Source of the DNA: an uncultured Clostridia bacterium
GTDB lineage: Bacteria > Bacillota > Clostridia > Oscillospirales > Ruminococcaceae
Length of the DNA: 64,000 nucleotides
NCBI GenBank assembly: GCA_947630555.1
Contig: CANRIA010000009.1
Coordinates: forward strand, 1-64,000
Reading direction: 5' to 3'
Shown here: in pieces, positions 16,968-25,537 of the stretch
Layout of the letters: each line of letters opens with the position of its first letter
Position numbering within the stretch: position 1 is the first letter of the stretch
Notes under the pieces: model-generated
What the model saw: only the letters and a program-made list of their open reading frames with translations
What the model was told of the DNA's origin: nothing
Database searches by the model: none
Position numbers and translations under genes: made by a program

Positions 16968-17882
16968 TCAATCAAACAGAGCCTCTACAAAATCGTGCGT
17001 ATCAAAGGCTTGAATATCCTCTATCTTCTCGCCGACGGTAACAAGCTTTACAGGCACTTTGAGCTCATCGGTTATAGAGATGATTATGCCGCCTTTTGCA
17101 GTGCCGTCAAGCTTTGTTAAGATTATGCCCGTGATGTCGGCTGCCTCGTTAAACTGCCGCGCCTGATTAACAGCGTTCTGACCCGTGTTTGCGTCCAGCG
17201 CGAGCAGCACTTCAAGAGAGCAGTCCTCAGCCTGTTTATGCACAATGCGCGAAATTTTTTTCAGCTCGTCCATAAGGTTTTTCTTGTTATGCAGTCTGCC
17301 CGCGGTATCGCAAATAACAACATCTGCTTTTCTTGCCTTTGCGGCAGTAAGGGCATCAAAAACCACTGCGGCAGGGTCGCCGCCCTCGTTGTGCTTTATT
17401 ATGTCAACGCCTGCGCGCTGTGTCCAAACCTCAAGCTGGTCAATTGCCGCCGCTCTGAAAGTATCAGCCGCCGCGACTATTACCTTTTTGCCCTCGTTTT
17501 TCAGCTGATATGCCAGCTTACCTATGGCGGTGGTCTTGCCCACGCCGTTCACGCCGATAACGAGTATCACAGACGGCACTGTTTCCATATCAAGCGGCTG
17601 CGGCTCACCGAGGAGCTCCTCGATTATCTCTTTGAGCATATCCATTATTTTTTCGGGCTCTTTCACGCCGTTTTCCTTAACTCTCTGCCTTAGCATATCG
17701 CATATCTTCACAGAAGTTTCAGCACCTATATCGCACATAATAAGCGTTTCTTCAAGCTCTTCAAAAAGTTCTTCGTCTATTTTTGTAAACTTGTTGAGCA
17801 GCCTTGCTATGCCGCCTATCAGTGAATTTTTAGTTTTTGAAAGACCGTTTCTTAGTTTTTCAAACAATCCCACTTTGATCAC
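16968..17882 (-). CDS. ftsY: signal recognition particle receptor FtsY
   Basis: 304 residues, an SRP-type GTPase that receives the ribosome-nascent chain-SRP complex at the membrane. A short N domain precedes the G domain with VNGVGKTTAIGKLA (G1), DTFRAAAIDQL, DTAGRLHNK (G3) and TKLDGTAKGG (G4/5). The long acidic A domain of some homologues is missing, as is usual in Gram-positives. It follows smc, the conserved order rnc-smc-ftsY. Confidence 0.97.
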   Translation of the reverse strand: MIKVGLFEKLRNGLSKTKNSLIGGIARLLNKFTKIDEELFEELEETLIMCDIGAETSVKICDMLRQRVKENGVKEPEKIMDMLKEIIEELLGEPQPLDMETVPSVILVIGVNGVGKTTAIGKLAYQLKNEGKKVIVAAADTFRAAAIDQLEVWTQRAGVDIIKHNEGGDPAAVVFDALTAAKARKADVVICDTAGRLHNKKNLMDELKKISRIVHKQAEDCSLEVLLALDANTGQNAVNQARQFNEAADITGIILTKLDGTAKGGIIISITDELKVPVKLVTVGEKIEDIQAFDTHDFVEALFD

Positions 17883-17892
17883 CTCTTAAATA

Positions 17893-20800
17893 TCAGCTTT
17901 CGCCGCCGTCTGCACTCTGCGCCTGATCGACGGTCATTTTCAGCAGGCGCGACACGCCTTTTTCCTGCATGGTAACGCCGTAGAGCACATCGGCTTCTTC
18001 CATAGTACCGCGCCTGTGTGTTATGGCTATAAACTGCGTTTTATCCGTAAACCGCCGCAAATACTGCGCATATTTTGCAACGTTCACATCATCAAGCGCC
18101 GCCTCTATCTCATCAAGCAGACAAAACGGCGAAGGCTTCACCGTAAGTATAGCAAAGTATATGGCAATTGCCACAAACGCCTGTTCGCCGCCCGAAAGAA
18201 GCGATAAGTTTTTTATCACCTTGCCCGGCGGTGCAACGCGTATCTCTATGCCGCTTTCCAGAATATCGTCGGGAGCTTCAAGCAAAAGTTCTGCCTTGCC
18301 GCCGCCGAAAAGCTCCGAAAAAATTCTCTTGAAACTTAAATTTATCTTTTCAAAACTTTCGGTGAACATATTTTTCATGTTCTCGGTAAGTTCGGCAATT
18401 AGTTTTTCAAGGTCGCGCTTCGAGCCGGTAACATCTTTCAGCTGCCCCGACAAAAACTCATATCTTTCAGAAACTTCGCGGTATTCTTCTATTGCGCCTA
18501 AGTTTACATTGCCAAGGCGTTTAATTTTATTACGAAGCTCTGTAAGGCGTTTATTTGCCGCCGTAATATCTTCAAGCAGCTGACTTTTTTCGTCTGCCTC
18601 GCTTTTTGTCAGCGAATACTGCTCCCACAGCGAGGATATTATTTTATCGTACTCCTCCTGCACTGCCGCCTGCTTTTCCGAAGTCCTCGCTATATCCTGC
18701 GAGAGCTTTTCGCGCGTGTCGTTCTTGACTTTTAAAAGCGCTCTTTGCTGTGCGGCAAGCTCATCAAGGCGTTTATGCTCAGCCTGTTTTACCTTGATAT
18801 CGCCGTTTATTTTTTCAATTCTGCCGTCCTTGTCGGACATGGAATTTTTAATGCTCTCTATCTCGCGCTTTTTGTCTTCTATCAAAGCAAGCTGCGTTTT
18901 TATCTGCTCTTCAAGAGAATCTCTGTCTTTGCCAAGGTCGCTGATGCTTTCTTCAAGCTGCTTTGCCATATCAAAATGCATCTGCATATCTTTTTCAAGC
19001 GAGACCCTTTGCAGCCTCATCTGTGAGAGTTTTTCCGCAAGCGCTTCACGCTCGGCGCGGCTGTCGGTGCGGCTTTGCTGAGATGCCGCAAGTTCCTTTT
19101 CCTTTTCAGCCGCCTGCTGATTTACTTTTGCAAGCTCATCGGCGGCGTTTTGGCTGTCGCTCTCGTTTACTTTAAGCCGCTCGGCAAGCTTTGCGGTCTG
19201 CCTGTCAAGGTCTTCAAGCCGCTCATCAAGCCTGTCACGCATTTCGGTTATAAGCTTCAGTTCGCCCTCGGTCTTTATGATGTCCGTATTGCGCTGAGTT
19301 ATTATCTCACTTTGCGCCTCGCTGTCGGCAACAAGTTTGTCATGCTCCTGTTTCAGCCTGCGCAGAGAATTATCAAGCTCTTTCTTTTTGGTATTCAGAT
19401 CTTCTATCTGCGCACTTAGCTTTTCTATCTCGCTTCTTCTTGTAAGTATGCCCGAAGAACTTGCCGCGCTGCCGCCCGTGAAAGAACCGCCTGCGTTTAT
19501 CACCTGACCGTCAAGCGTAACTATTCTGAAACGGTATGCAAATTTTTTAGCCATTATTGTAGCCATATCAAGGTCTTCCGCCACTACTGTGGTACCCAGA
19601 ACCGAAAGCACGATTTCTTCCAGCCGCTTATCGTATGTAACAAGCTGGTTCGCCATTGCCACATAGCCCTCGCAGGATGACGGGTCAACGCCGCTAAGCC
19701 GCCTGCCCTTTACCGAAGTTATCGGCAGGAATGTAGCTCTGCCTATTTTTTCTTCTTTAAGAAAACGAATGCACCTTTTTGCGGTGTCTTCATTTTCAAC
19801 TACTATATTCTGTATTGCCGCTCCCAAGGCGGTCTCTATAGCTGTAGAATACTTCTGCTCGGTGGTAACAAGCTGTGCAAGAGACCCCAGCACGCCGCTT
19901 ATTCTGCCCTGCTTTGAAGCGTTCATCACCTGTTTTACGCTTCTTGAAAAACCTTCCATTGAGTTTTCAAGGTCGCTGAGGATCTTAAGCCTTTGCGCTT
20001 TTTCGCGCGCGGCGCTGTCGCACTTGTCATACTCGCCCTGAACTTTTGAAAGCTCTGCCTTTTTGCTGCCCAGCAGCATGGTGTAACCCTCGAGCATATT
20101 CTTAGCTTCATCAAGCTGATTTTTGCTTTCATAAAGCGTTTTGTCAAGAGCCTTTTTTTCTTCGGTGCGCCTCTCGTATTCTTCCTGCGCGTTCTTTTTT
20201 TCTTCAAGAAGGCTGTCACTTTGCTCTGCTATATCGGCGGCGGTATTTTTGCAGTTTTCTATAATGAAAGAAAGCTCCGATGAGCGCATATACAAAGCGT
20301 TTATCTGCGCTGTCTGCTCTGATTCTTCCTTGCGCGCATCGCTGTCGCGCTTTAGTATCTCGTCAAATTCTTTCTCGCAGCCTGCAATATCGCCGTCAAG
20401 GGTGTCTATATCGCTTTGAGCATTCGCCGCTTCTTTAAGTTTTTCATCATGCTGCGCGGCAAGCTTATCAGCCGAAAGGAACGATTGCTCGATACGCTGT
20501 CTTATATCTTCAATGCTCTCACTTATATGCGAAATATCGTTCTCTAAAACCGCCGTCTGCGACATTGCCTGAGAGCTTTCAAGCTCTATGTTATGTATCT
20601 TTTCGCGAAGATCTTCAATATCGCTTGTGCACTGCGCGGCTTTCATAAGGTTGTCCTCAATGCTGTTTTCAAGATTCTCGGCTTCTTTGCAGCTGTCTGC
20701 ATACTGAGAATTTACATCATCAAGCCTCTGCGAAAGCGAATTTACCGCATCTTTCATCTCGTTAAGGCGGTGCACCCACACGGAAATTTCAAGCTGCTGT

Positions 20801-21465
20801 TTTTCATCGTCAAGCACCTTGAATGCCTTTGCCTTTTCAGACTGTGCTTTAAGCGGCTCAATTCGGCTTTCAAGCTCGCCTATAATATCAGTAAGCCTTA
20901 AAATATTATCCTCGGCGGCAACCAGCCTTTTTTCAGCCTGTGTCTTTTTATACCGAAATTTAGAAACGCCTGCCGCTTCCTCAAATATCTCTCGCCGCTC
21001 ACCGGGTCTGCCGGAAACTATCTCAGCAATTCTGCCCTGACCTATTATCGAATAGCCATCTCTGCCAAGACCGGTATCCATAAACAGCTCGACTATATCT
21101 TTCAGCCTTACCTGTTCGCCGTTTATTATATACTCGCTCTCGCCGCTGCGGTAAAGCTTTCTTGTAACCGAAACAACGTCGTTTTCAACGCCCAGGCTGC
21201 GGTCGGTATTGTCGATATTCAGCGTTGCGGCTGCAAAACCAACCGCCTTGCGCTTTTCCGTACCGGTGAAGATAACGTCCTCCATTTTGCCGCCGCGAAG
21301 CGTTTTTGTAGACTGCTCGCCCATTACCCAGCGCATGGCATCGCCTATATTGCTCTTGCCGCTGCCGTTAGGACCTACAACGCCTGTTATGCCCTTGCCG
21401 AATTCCAGTTTTACCTTGTCGGGAAAGGATTTGAAGCCTTGTAATTCCAAAGAAATAAGCTGCAT
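17893..21465 (-). CDS. smc: chromosome segregation protein SMC
   Basis: 1190 residues, full length. The N-terminal ATPase half has GPNGSGKSNIGDAMRW (Walker A). Long coiled coils flank a hinge at about 510-670. The C-terminal half has LLSGGEQAFVAIAIYFAIL (signature) and PFCLLDEIEAALDD (Walker B). It acts with ScpA/ScpB to fold and separate chromosomes. No frame break is visible. Confidence 0.98.
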   Translation of the reverse strand: MQLISLELQGFKSFPDKVKLEFGKGITGVVGPNGSGKSNIGDAMRWVMGEQSTKTLRGGKMEDVIFTGTEKRKAVGFAAATLNIDNTDRSLGVENDVVSVTRKLYRSGESEYIINGEQVRLKDIVELFMDTGLGRDGYSIIGQGRIAEIVSGRPGERREIFEEAAGVSKFRYKKTQAEKRLVAAEDNILRLTDIIGELESRIEPLKAQSEKAKAFKVLDDEKQQLEISVWVHRLNEMKDAVNSLSQRLDDVNSQYADSCKEAENLENSIEDNLMKAAQCTSDIEDLREKIHNIELESSQAMSQTAVLENDISHISESIEDIRQRIEQSFLSADKLAAQHDEKLKEAANAQSDIDTLDGDIAGCEKEFDEILKRDSDARKEESEQTAQINALYMRSSELSFIIENCKNTAADIAEQSDSLLEEKKNAQEEYERRTEEKKALDKTLYESKNQLDEAKNMLEGYTMLLGSKKAELSKVQGEYDKCDSAAREKAQRLKILSDLENSMEGFSRSVKQVMNASKQGRISGVLGSLAQLVTTEQKYSTAIETALGAAIQNIVVENEDTAKRCIRFLKEEKIGRATFLPITSVKGRRLSGVDPSSCEGYVAMANQLVTYDKRLEEIVLSVLGTTVVAEDLDMATIMAKKFAYRFRIVTLDGQVINAGGSFTGGSAASSSGILTRRSEIEKLSAQIEDLNTKKKELDNSLRRLKQEHDKLVADSEAQSEIITQRNTDIIKTEGELKLITEMRDRLDERLEDLDRQTAKLAERLKVNESDSQNAADELAKVNQQAAEKEKELAASQQSRTDSRAEREALAEKLSQMRLQRVSLEKDMQMHFDMAKQLEESISDLGKDRDSLEEQIKTQLALIEDKKREIESIKNSMSDKDGRIEKINGDIKVKQAEHKRLDELAAQQRALLKVKNDTREKLSQDIARTSEKQAAVQEEYDKIISSLWEQYSLTKSEADEKSQLLEDITAANKRLTELRNKIKRLGNVNLGAIEEYREVSERYEFLSGQLKDVTGSKRDLEKLIAELTENMKNMFTESFEKINLSFKRIFSELFGGGKAELLLEAPDDILESGIEIRVAPPGKVIKNLSLLSGGEQAFVAIAIYFAILTVKPSPFCLLDEIEAALDDVNVAKYAQYLRRFTDKTQFIAITHRRGTMEEADVLYGVTMQEKGVSRLLKMTVDQAQSADGGES

Positions 21466-21469
21466 CTGC

Positions 21470-22474
21470 TCACCGCCGTTCTAAAAGTTTAACTTCCTCT
21501 GTCTGCTCGTTATCACAGACAAGTTTTATATATATGCCTTTTTTCGCAAAATATTCTGTATTGCTTTTTTTATGACCTGCCGCCTTGCTTAAATTTTCCT
21601 GCCGAACCGACAGCACCACTTCGCCGCTTTGAATATTATTTTCCAAAAGCAGCTTTTCTATCTTTTGCTTATAGATCTCACTTTCACAAAGCTCTCTGAA
21701 CGCCTGATGATAATACCCAGCGACCATATCGCGCTCTACAAACTCGGAAGAATGCAGACCGCACTTTATAACGCGTATGCCGTTTTCTTCAAAGAACGTC
21801 AGAAGATCGGCGCACAGTTTTACCATATCTTCAAAAGGCGAAAGAACATAGTCGCCCTGCAAAAAAAGCTGCGCTAAGTACGTTCCTTTCAAAACTACGG
21901 TCGGGTATATCCTCACTGTGTCGGGTGCAAGCTGTACAATTTTTTGTGCAGTTTCCATATCGCTTTGCAAGGTGCTTTTATACAGACCGGTCATCATCTG
22001 CAAGCCGAGCTCAAAACCGCTTTGCTTTATAAGATATGAAGCTTTCACCACATCTTCGGCTGTATGACCGCGCTCGTTTGCAAAAAGCACTTCGTCGTTC
22101 ATCGACTGCGCGCCCAGCTCAATCGCCGTAACGCCGAAATTTTTAAGTATCTGCAAAATTTCATCGTCTATATAATCGGGTCGTGTAGATACGCGTATGC
22201 CACAAAATTTACCCCTGCCTACAAACTCACTCGCCGCCTGCAAAAGCTGTATCATATACCCTCTGGGTATCGCTGTAAAACTGCCGCCAAAAAACGCTAT
22301 TTCGGTATTTTCGGGGTGCTTTATCTGTTTCAGTGCGCCCTCGCAAACGGTTTTTACTTCGTCTGCGGTGGGGGCTTTCTGTGCGCCGCTTATGGTGTGC
22401 TGGTCGCAAAACGCGCACTTATGGGGGCAGCCGATATGCGGCACAAAGATCGATATATTGTTATGTTTGGTCAT
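21470..22474 (-). CDS. Elp3-like radical SAM protein
   Basis: 334 residues. The radical-SAM cluster motif is GCPHKCAFCDQ (C-x3-C-x2-C), followed by EIAFFGGSFTAIP and GIRVSTRPDYID, as in the Elp3/MiaB-like branch. The acetyltransferase domain of Elp3 is not present. It overlaps rnc by 14 bases and precedes smc, a linkage common in Clostridia. A tRNA or rRNA modification role is plausible, but the substrate is unknown. Confidence 0.88.
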   Translation of the reverse strand: MTKHNNISIFVPHIGCPHKCAFCDQHTISGAQKAPTADEVKTVCEGALKQIKHPENTEIAFFGGSFTAIPRGYMIQLLQAASEFVGRGKFCGIRVSTRPDYIDDEILQILKNFGVTAIELGAQSMNDEVLFANERGHTAEDVVKASYLIKQSGFELGLQMMTGLYKSTLQSDMETAQKIVQLAPDTVRIYPTVVLKGTYLAQLFLQGDYVLSPFEDMVKLCADLLTFFEENGIRVIKCGLHSSEFVERDMVAGYYHQAFRELCESEIYKQKIEKLLLENNIQSGEVVLSVRQENLSKAAGHKKSNTEYFAKKGIYIKLVCDNEQTEEVKLLERR

Positions 22475-23165
22475 ACTTATAGCCCATGAGTGTAAGAGCC
22501 TCTTTCGCCGCCTGCTGTTCCGCGCTTTTTTTAGAAGGCCCCGTGCCCGTGCCTATAACGTTTGAATTTAGCATAACGTTCACGGTGAACTTCTTGTCAT
22601 GCGCAGGGCCGCTCTCGGCGGCAAGTACATATTCTACCCTTTCTTCGGGGTTTTTCTGAACTATCTCCTGTAGCCTTGTCTTATAGTCACAAAAAGAAAC
22701 ATTCTCGCGGTGGTGAAGATCTTTCGGCATAAAGCGCAGAATATGCTTTGCCGCAGGTTCCATTCCGCCGTCAAGATAAATTGCCGCAATGACCGCCTCA
22801 AAGGCATCTGAAACTATTGAAGGGCGATTTCTTCCGCCTGAGTTTTCCTCGCCTTTGCCCAGCATTATATGCTGACCGAGGTCTATTTCTTTTGCAAATT
22901 CAAAAAGCGCTTTTTCGCACACAAGCGATGCTCTCAGCTTTGAAAGCTCGCCCTCGGGCATTTTCTGCTCGTGGTGAAAAATATAGCTGGATACGACTAT
23001 TGAAAGCACCGAATCGCCCAAAAATTCGAGCCTTTCATTGCTTTTTCTGCCGCTTTTCTCATTCGCAAAAGAACTGTGCGACAGCGCCTCATACAAAAGC
23101 GCCTCGTTCTTGAAATGATAGCCTATCTTCTCCTGAAACTGCTCTAAATTGCTTTGTTCGTTCAT
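22461..23165 (-). CDS. rnc: ribonuclease III
   Basis: 234 residues. The catalytic signature is NERLEFLGDSVLSIVVSSYI (about 42-61), with a second acidic site in VSDAFEAVIAAIYLDGG. A dsRNA-binding domain makes up the C-terminal third (ending KKSAEQQAAKEALTLMG). It processes rRNA precursors and degrades duplex RNA, and would be the natural nuclease for sense/antisense pairs such as those at 36301-37333. plsX precedes it directly without the usual acpP in between. Confidence 0.97.
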   Translation of the reverse strand: MNEQSNLEQFQEKIGYHFKNEALLYEALSHSSFANEKSGRKSNERLEFLGDSVLSIVVSSYIFHHEQKMPEGELSKLRASLVCEKALFEFAKEIDLGQHIMLGKGEENSGGRNRPSIVSDAFEAVIAAIYLDGGMEPAAKHILRFMPKDLHHRENVSFCDYKTRLQEIVQKNPEERVEYVLAAESGPAHDKKFTVNVMLNSNVIGTGTGPSKKSAEQQAAKEALTLMGYKYDQT

Positions 23166-23183
23166 AATATCAGCTCCGATAAT

Positions 23184-24203
23184 TTACTGCTCTATATTTG
23201 CTTTTTCCTTCTGCTTTAGTGCTTCAAGCTCTTTTTGCATGGCGTTTATAACGTTGCCCTGCGTGAATTTCTTTGCCTGACGAACGGCATTGAATATAGC
23301 TTTTTCGTCAGAGCTGCCGTGTGCTTTTATAACGGGTCGTTTTGTGCCCAAAAGCGGTGCGCCGCCGTATTCTTTATAGTCCATGCGCTTTCTGAACGCC
23401 TTGACATTTTTCAGCATAAACGCCGCGCCTATCTTTGAAAGTATACTACTGGTGAGCAGCTTTTTCAGCTCGTCGCCGAAGAACTTGCCCATACCCTCAT
23501 AAAGTTTCAGCAGCATATTGCCCGTGTAGCCGTCAGCGACCACAACACTGCACTCGCCTTTTGGCAGATCGCGCGATTCTATATTACCTATAAAATTAAG
23601 CTGAGAATCTTGCAGAAGCTTATAGCTCTCGCGCTCGAGATCTCTGCCCTTTGATTCCTCCGTGCCTATATTTGCAAGACCTACCGTAGGCTTGTTCACC
23701 TTCATGACCTTTTCCATATAGATGCTGCCCATTGTGGCAAACTGCACCATAGTATCTGGGTTGCAGCTGACTTTTGCGCCGCAGTCAAGCAGCATAAACG
23801 GCTGAGTGGCAGTCGGCAGAAGTGTTGCCAGCGCGAGCGGCACGCCCCTTGTAACGCTCTTTACATAATACTGCGCGCCTACCACCAGCGCCGCCGTTGA
23901 GCCTGCCGACACAAACGCATCGCCCTCGCCGTCCGCGACCATTTTAAGCCCTACCGCCATTGAAGAATTGCTTTTAGCGCGGCAGACCGCTCTGGGGTCG
24001 TCGCATATCTCAACAACATCGGGCGCATGGCGTATTGAAATACAGCTTATGTCAAGACCGTTTTCCTGCGCGCAAGCCTTTATCTTTTCTTCATCACCCG
24101 TAAGCGTAATATCAACTTTGAGATACTCATGCGCTTTAAGCGCGCCTTTGATTATTTCGAGAGGTGCGTTATCCCCACCGAATGCATCTAAAACTATGTT
24201 CAT
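23184..24203 (-). CDS. plsX: phosphate acyltransferase PlsX
   Basis: 339 residues. It forms acyl-phosphate from acyl-ACP for phospholipid synthesis. The N-terminus MNIVLDAFGGDNAP and the segments AVCRAKSNSSMAVGLK and DAFVSAGSTAALV are family signatures. ATG at 24203 is preceded by AGGAG at 8 bases; the in-frame GTG three codons upstream overlaps that site. The C-terminus is charged. Confidence 0.96.
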   Translation of the reverse strand: MNIVLDAFGGDNAPLEIIKGALKAHEYLKVDITLTGDEEKIKACAQENGLDISCISIRHAPDVVEICDDPRAVCRAKSNSSMAVGLKMVADGEGDAFVSAGSTAALVVGAQYYVKSVTRGVPLALATLLPTATQPFMLLDCGAKVSCNPDTMVQFATMGSIYMEKVMKVNKPTVGLANIGTEESKGRDLERESYKLLQDSQLNFIGNIESRDLPKGECSVVVADGYTGNMLLKLYEGMGKFFGDELKKLLTSSILSKIGAAFMLKNVKAFRKRMDYKEYGGAPLLGTKRPVIKAHGSSDEKAIFNAVRQAKKFTQGNVINAMQKELEALKQKEKANIEQ

Positions 24204-24205
24204 TG

Positions 24206-25537
24206 TCAACACTCCTTTTCAGCCTGTTGTATGACATTTTCAAGCTCTTTCAGACCACGCTGCGCTAAAAGAGCGTACCTTTCCTGCTTGTTTTTCACCA
24301 TCTGCGAAAGCGGCGGCAGTATACCCATATTACAGCCCATAGGCTGAAAGTCCGTCACGCTATCGTCGCTTACATATCTGCAAAGACAGCCGAGCATTGT
24401 GGTCTGCGGCAGTTTTATCTCACTTTTGCCAAGCAGTCTTCTCGCCAGTGAAAGCCCTGCGTAAATGCCGCTTGCCGCCGATTCTATGTACCCCTCAACG
24501 CCCGTTATCTGTCCTGCAAAATAAATATTATCGTTATTTTTCATACAGAAATGCTCGTCGAGAAGTTTTGGCGAATTTATAAAAGTATTGCGGTGCATAA
24601 CGCCAAGGCGCAGAAACTCGGCATTTTCAAGACCGGGTATCATAGAAAAAACACGTTTCTGCTCGGGAAATTTCAGATTAGTCTGAAAGCCGACGATATT
24701 ATACATACTGCCCTGAGCATTCTCGGCTCTCAGCTGCACCACCGCATAGGGGCGCTTGCCCGTTCTGGGGTCGGTAAGACCCACGGGTTTGAGAGGCCCG
24801 AAGCGCATGGTATCTTCACCGCGCTTTGCAAGCACTTCAATAGGCATACAGCCCTCGTAAACTTTGAAGCCGTCTTTTGAAAAATGCTCTTTGTCAAAGT
24901 CGTGGAGCTGCGCGCTCTCGGCAGTAATAATTGCATTATAAAACGCTGTATATTCGTCCTTTTCCATGGGGCAGTTTATATAGTCGGCATCGCCTCTGCC
25001 GTATCTTGCGGCAAAGAAATCCTTGCTCATATCAATGCTTTCAAACGAGACTATTGGCGCGGCGGCATCGTGAAAATAAAGATAATCGCCGCACATTTTC
25101 TGTATGCTTTCCGCAAGCGGCTCACTGGTAAGAGGCCCAGTCGCGATTATTGTATACTCGTCGGCAGGCACATCACACACTTCCTGTGAAACGCACTGAA
25201 TACGCTCATGTGCTTTTATACGCTCGGTGACAAGGTCAGAAAACTTTGTTCTGTCCACCGCGAGAGCGCCGCCTGCCGAGACTCTTGAATTATCGGCGCA
25301 CTGCATAATAAGCGAGCCGAGCAGCCGCATTTCTTGTTTAAGCATACCTGCGGCAGAGCCTAATCTTTCAGCTTTGAGAGAATTTGAACAGACAAGTTCT
25401 GCAAAGCCCTGATATTTATGCGCAGGCGAATATTTTATCGGCTTCATCTCAAAAAGTGTTACATTTATGCCTGCATTTGCAAGCTGCCAAGCTGCCTCGC
25501 ACCCTGCAAGCCCTGCACCGACGACGTTAACCTTCAT
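24206..25537 (-). CDS. trmFO: methylenetetrahydrofolate-tRNA-(uracil-5-)-methyltransferase
   Basis: 443 residues. It makes 5-methyluridine-54 in tRNA using FAD and folate. The N-terminal FAD-binding VNVVGAGLAGCEAAWQLA, KPIKYSPAHKYQGFAELVCSNSLK split across the substrate region, and GQITGVEGYIESAASG near the C-terminus identify it. The start at 25537 has GGAG 6 bases upstream and overlaps the end of topA by 11 bases. Confidence 0.96.
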   Translation of the reverse strand: MKVNVVGAGLAGCEAAWQLANAGINVTLFEMKPIKYSPAHKYQGFAELVCSNSLKAERLGSAAGMLKQEMRLLGSLIMQCADNSRVSAGGALAVDRTKFSDLVTERIKAHERIQCVSQEVCDVPADEYTIIATGPLTSEPLAESIQKMCGDYLYFHDAAAPIVSFESIDMSKDFFAARYGRGDADYINCPMEKDEYTAFYNAIITAESAQLHDFDKEHFSKDGFKVYEGCMPIEVLAKRGEDTMRFGPLKPVGLTDPRTGKRPYAVVQLRAENAQGSMYNIVGFQTNLKFPEQKRVFSMIPGLENAEFLRLGVMHRNTFINSPKLLDEHFCMKNNDNIYFAGQITGVEGYIESAASGIYAGLSLARRLLGKSEIKLPQTTMLGCLCRYVSDDSVTDFQPMGCNMGILPPLSQMVKNKQERYALLAQRGLKELENVIQQAEKEC

